Positions 6,859 through 9,299 of a stretch of 9,299 nucleotides of DNA are shown in pieces. The notes below the pieces were generated by a model. It was not told the DNA's origin, ran no database searches, and saw nothing but the letters and a program-made list of their open reading frames with translations. Source of the DNA: Tateyamaria sp. GTDB taxonomy: Bacteria > Pseudomonadota > Alphaproteobacteria > Rhodobacterales > Rhodobacteraceae. The stretch's first letter is position 1, and every line of letters starts with the position of its first letter. Made by a program: the position numbers and the translations under genes. The stretch lies in contig JABITU010000336.1 of the NCBI GenBank assembly GCA_018668195.1, positions 1 through 9,299 of the forward strand, given 5' to 3'.

Positions 6859-7821
6859 CTAGCTTTCATCTGTCACCGGCTTGATTGTTGATTTTCGCGC
6901 GTTGTGTGCGAGCGGATGATGATCAAGCACCAGTTTGGTCAGGTGTTCATCGACCACGTGGGTATAGATTTCAGTGGTGACTATATCGGCGTGGCCCAAC
7001 ATTGTCTGAATTGACCTCAAGTCTGCTCCGCGTGCCAGCAGATGTGTGGCAAAAGCATGTCGCAAGGTATGTGGTGTAACTTTGGCAGGCGACACGCTGC
7101 CATGGACAGCGAGTGCTTTGATTCGGGTATAAAACCAGTGGCGCGTCAAATGCCCGGACGTCCCGCGTGACGGAAACAAAAAGGGCGATGGTGCATGCCC
7201 GTTTTGTACGCGGGTTTCCTGCAGTGCATCCCTTTGCCTGATCCATGCGGCTAGGGCGGTTTTGGCGGGGGGCGATAATGGTACCATTCGTTCCTTGCCG
7301 CCTTTGCCCAAGATCAGCAGCATTTGCGGATTGCCGCGCGTGGCTGACACAAGCAGGCTCATCAGTTCGCTTACCCTCATACCCGTTGCGTAAAGCAACT
7401 CCATCAGACAAGTATCGCGCAACTTGTCTTGGGGCATGCGCGCCATTTTGCGTGCCGCGGCAAGCAATCGGTCAACGTCTGTTTCGTCCAAAGTATGAGG
7501 CAGTCTTTTAGGCTGGCTTGGGCTACCAACTTGAATGGCAGGGTTATCGGATCGCCAGCCTTCATCAAATGCGAACCGATAAAGTTGTTTGATCGCCGAT
7601 AATCGTCGGGCGCGCGTAGCAGATGAAAGCCCCTGTGCGTCGCAGTGGATCAGATACTCCTCAACATCAGTTTGTGTCGCGTTTTCAAAATTACGCCCGC
7701 GACCGATCAGCCAGCCGTGGATATCCTTGAGATCACGGCCATAGGCCAAAAGCGTGTTTCGGGCGGCGCCAAGTTCGGCGGCCTGTGCATCCAGAAAAGT
7801 AGCAATCCAGATATCACTCAC
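6859..7821 (-). CDS. xerD: Tyrosine recombinase XerD
   Basis: The 320-residue protein has the two-domain layout of XerC/XerD. The N-terminal core-binding (SAM-like) domain covers about 3-88. The C-terminal catalytic domain has all active-site residues: Arg149 (ATGMRVSEL), Lys173 (GKGGKER), His251 and Arg254 (HTLRHAFATH), His277 (MLGHAD) and nucleophile Tyr286 (TEIYTHV). With XerC it resolves chromosome dimers at dif, under FtsK control, at the septum. The DHHPLA tail (300-305) favours XerD over XerC. It is slightly longer than E. coli XerD because of extra residues between the domains and at the C-terminus. The start is GTG 7821; the GTG overlaps the TGA stop of the upstream gene as GTGA, so the two are probably translationally coupled. 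This is a housekeeping recombinase rather than a phage or island integrase: no attachment repeat or mobile gene is nearby. Confidence 0.93.
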   Translation of the reverse strand: MSDIWIATFLDAQAAELGAARNTLLAYGRDLKDIHGWLIGRGRNFENATQTDVEEYLIHCDAQGLSSATRARRLSAIKQLYRFAFDEGWRSDNPAIQVGSPSQPKRLPHTLDETDVDRLLAAARKMARMPQDKLRDTCLMELLYATGMRVSELMSLLVSATRGNPQMLLILGKGGKERMVPLSPPAKTALAAWIRQRDALQETRVQNGHAPSPFLFPSRGTSGHLTRHWFYTRIKALAVHGSVSPAKVTPHTLRHAFATHLLARGADLRSIQTMLGHADIVTTEIYTHVVDEHLTKLVLDHHPLAHNARKSTIKPVTDES

Positions 7822-9299
7822 GATAGTTTTCCCAGTAAAAGGACCTGTAGGCTGACGCGGCGCGCCACGTCTTCAAATCCGAGCGCACGTAAAGTGGCCA
7901 GACCTGTGACCAACTGGTTGATGTCGCCCTTGCCTCCGGCGTCGGTCAAAGCCAGCGTGTTCAATAAGGCGTGACCCAAAGCGCCAGATTGTGCCAACGT
8001 GACAAGGTCAGGGTCTGGCGGTGCTGTAACGAATGCCGCAATCACGGCTTGCGCAACACCTTGGGCTTGTAAACCGTGGTGAATTTTACCTGCGGCAACG
8101 GCAGCCAGAACCGGCCGTTGTTGTGCCCGTGAGGGAAAGACTTGTGCTGCGCTTTGATAGCGGTTGGACACCAAGATAACTTTGAACGCGATGTCTTGTG
8201 CAGCGCCGCTTAGCGCCAAGGCGCTAAGATCTTTTGCAAAGAGGTTGGCAAAGGGCACGGCGAGCCGAGCTGTACGCATGGTGCGCCAAACCGCCGGAAG
8301 GGACTTGGACAAAGCGGTCGTGTCCCGTGTACGCAGATCGGTTTCGAATTGTTGCAGGGCTGCAATTCTGTCCCACACCCCACCAGAGGCTGCTGGTTGG
8401 CGTTGAGTATAAAGCCCCAACAGGCGATTGTCGGGAACAGCACCACTGCGCGCGAGGCGTTCAGCAGCCTCCACTTGCGCTTTCCAACCGGCTGTATCGG
8501 CTAGATCGGCGTTGGCATAGACCAGCGGCCAGATACGTGCGGGGATCGGCGTTCCGATAGCATCATACAGCCGAAACATCAAAGGATCTGGCTGTGCCGG
8601 CACTGGCAACGCGGGGTCCCCTTCGAACAGTTCGACATCTAGAAACCGCGCCAGAGCGTCCGCAGTTAAGGCTGGAATGAGATCCAGCGCGCTTGCCGTG
8701 TCGAGAACAAGTGCGGCTTTATTCCAGTCACCGTTCCGTGCCAAACAAAAGACGATATGCGCATGGCTTGGGGCAATACTCGGCTGAATTTGCATCATGT
8801 TGCAGGCACGGGCTTCGGTGCCCGCGAGCAAACTCATGTCTATATAGCGGGCAAAGTGTTCTGGCGTTTCGTTTGGGCCAGTTTGTTCTATCAGTGCAAG
8901 CGCGGGATCAAGCGCACCCAGCTTTATCAATGCAGTAATCCGGGCCATATCAAAAGCGTCTGCTTCTTTGCGCGGGGGGGCGGCTTCAGCCAGTAGAAGT
9001 TTGTAATACAAGGATTGAAGCGCGGGCAGACGAAGCGTGGGCATCGCTGCAACCTGAGCAGCTAGCACTTGGCCCGAACTTGTCGTCCATAAATTGTCGG
9101 GCAAGCCGGTAACGGTTGAGGGGGCCAATCCGACCCGCCGGGCCGCAGAGGTTTTAAGCGGTTCAACAGAAACGCGGGGCACAGTTCCGTTGTCGGTAAC
9201 ATCAGGTTCTGGTGGTCGATCTGAACCCGTGGTCGCGGAATTCTGCGCGTCTAGCCAATCGATTACGTTTAGCGGTTGCCCAATCGGTTCGTTCTGTGC
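7818..9299 (-). CDS. Conserved protein of unknown function upstream of xerD (5' end missing)
   Basis: The frame is open from the right edge to TGA at 7818-7820, giving 493 residues; the true start lies outside the window. An in-frame GTG at 9182 is not credible as the start because coding potential continues upstream (QPLNVIDWLDAQ near the edge). The visible part begins with a Pro/Thr/Asp-rich low-complexity stretch. It is then strongly Ala/Leu-rich and predicted helical, with repeated short helices resembling TPR-like solenoids (for example ARITALIKLGALDPALALIE and CLARNGDWNKAALVLDTA). I see no catalytic motif. Similar proteins next to xerD in Rhodobacterales have been named 'antifreeze glycopeptide polyprotein', as I recall; that name comes from Ala-rich composition and should not be taken as function. 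It overlaps xerD by four bases, so it is likely co-expressed with it. A signal peptide or membrane anchor could lie in the missing part. Confidence 0.85.
   Translation of the reverse strand, partial: AQNEPIGQPLNVIDWLDAQNSATTGSDRPPEPDVTDNGTVPRVSVEPLKTSAARRVGLAPSTVTGLPDNLWTTSSGQVLAAQVAAMPTLRLPALQSLYYKLLLAEAAPPRKEADAFDMARITALIKLGALDPALALIEQTGPNETPEHFARYIDMSLLAGTEARACNMMQIQPSIAPSHAHIVFCLARNGDWNKAALVLDTASALDLIPALTADALARFLDVELFEGDPALPVPAQPDPLMFRLYDAIGTPIPARIWPLVYANADLADTAGWKAQVEAAERLARSGAVPDNRLLGLYTQRQPAASGGVWDRIAALQQFETDLRTRDTTALSKSLPAVWRTMRTARLAVPFANLFAKDLSALALSGAAQDIAFKVILVSNRYQSAAQVFPSRAQQRPVLAAVAAGKIHHGLQAQGVAQAVIAAFVTAPPDPDLVTLAQSGALGHALLNTLALTDAGGKGDINQLVTGLATLRALGFEDVARRVSLQVLLLGKLS

Noticed and set aside
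6859..7821. XerD-like gene as an integrase of a phage or genomic island
   Set aside because: Sequence features and the DHHPLA tail match housekeeping XerD, and there is no attachment repeat, tRNA or mobile gene nearby.

Overview
The window reads as ordinary chromosome of a marine alphaproteobacterium, most likely a Rhodobacteraceae member of the Roseobacter group. The reasons are a moderate GC content, a full-length DMGDH-type FAD/GcvT-domain protein of the kind those bacteria carry in many copies, and a XerD gene preceded by a long Ala/Leu-rich protein of a type I associate with Rhodobacterales. The organism is inferred from memory of protein families and gene neighbourhoods; no search was run.

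Region 1 (1-4329) holds two divergent, clearly homologous flavoproteins of the dimethylglycine/sarcosine dehydrogenase type (FAD oxidoreductase domain plus aminomethyltransferase-like GcvT domain). The left one is on the minus strand and runs off the left edge, with its first 564 residues visible. The right one is complete at 812 residues. The 197-base gap between them contains a duplicated dyad, ACGAC-N7-GTCGCG, that is a good candidate operator for joint control. Both proteins probably demethylate N-methylated amines or amino acids; the substrates cannot be read from sequence.

Region 2 (4330-5316) is an AT-rich intergenic stretch with several TGCA motifs, a near-perfect 16-base palindrome and an 11-base direct repeat. 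It is followed by a GTG-started gene for a membrane-anchored LytTR-type transcription regulator of 275 residues. It ends 14 bases from the convergent gene of region 3.

Region 3 (5331-9299) is all on the minus strand. In transcription order it holds a long protein of unknown function that enters from the right edge, xerD (overlapping it by four bases, GTGA), a short intergenic stretch with a candidate promoter and a GC-rich hairpin, and a CNNM/CorC-family membrane protein with two CBS domains. XerD keeps all six catalytic residues and should be the chromosome-dimer resolution recombinase.

I see no mobile element, CRISPR array, RNA gene or defence system. The most notable signals are the two intergenic operator-like arrays, the divergent flavoprotein pair with altered folate-domain residues, and the unusual orphan membrane LytTR regulator. 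I did not find a clearly undescribed system.
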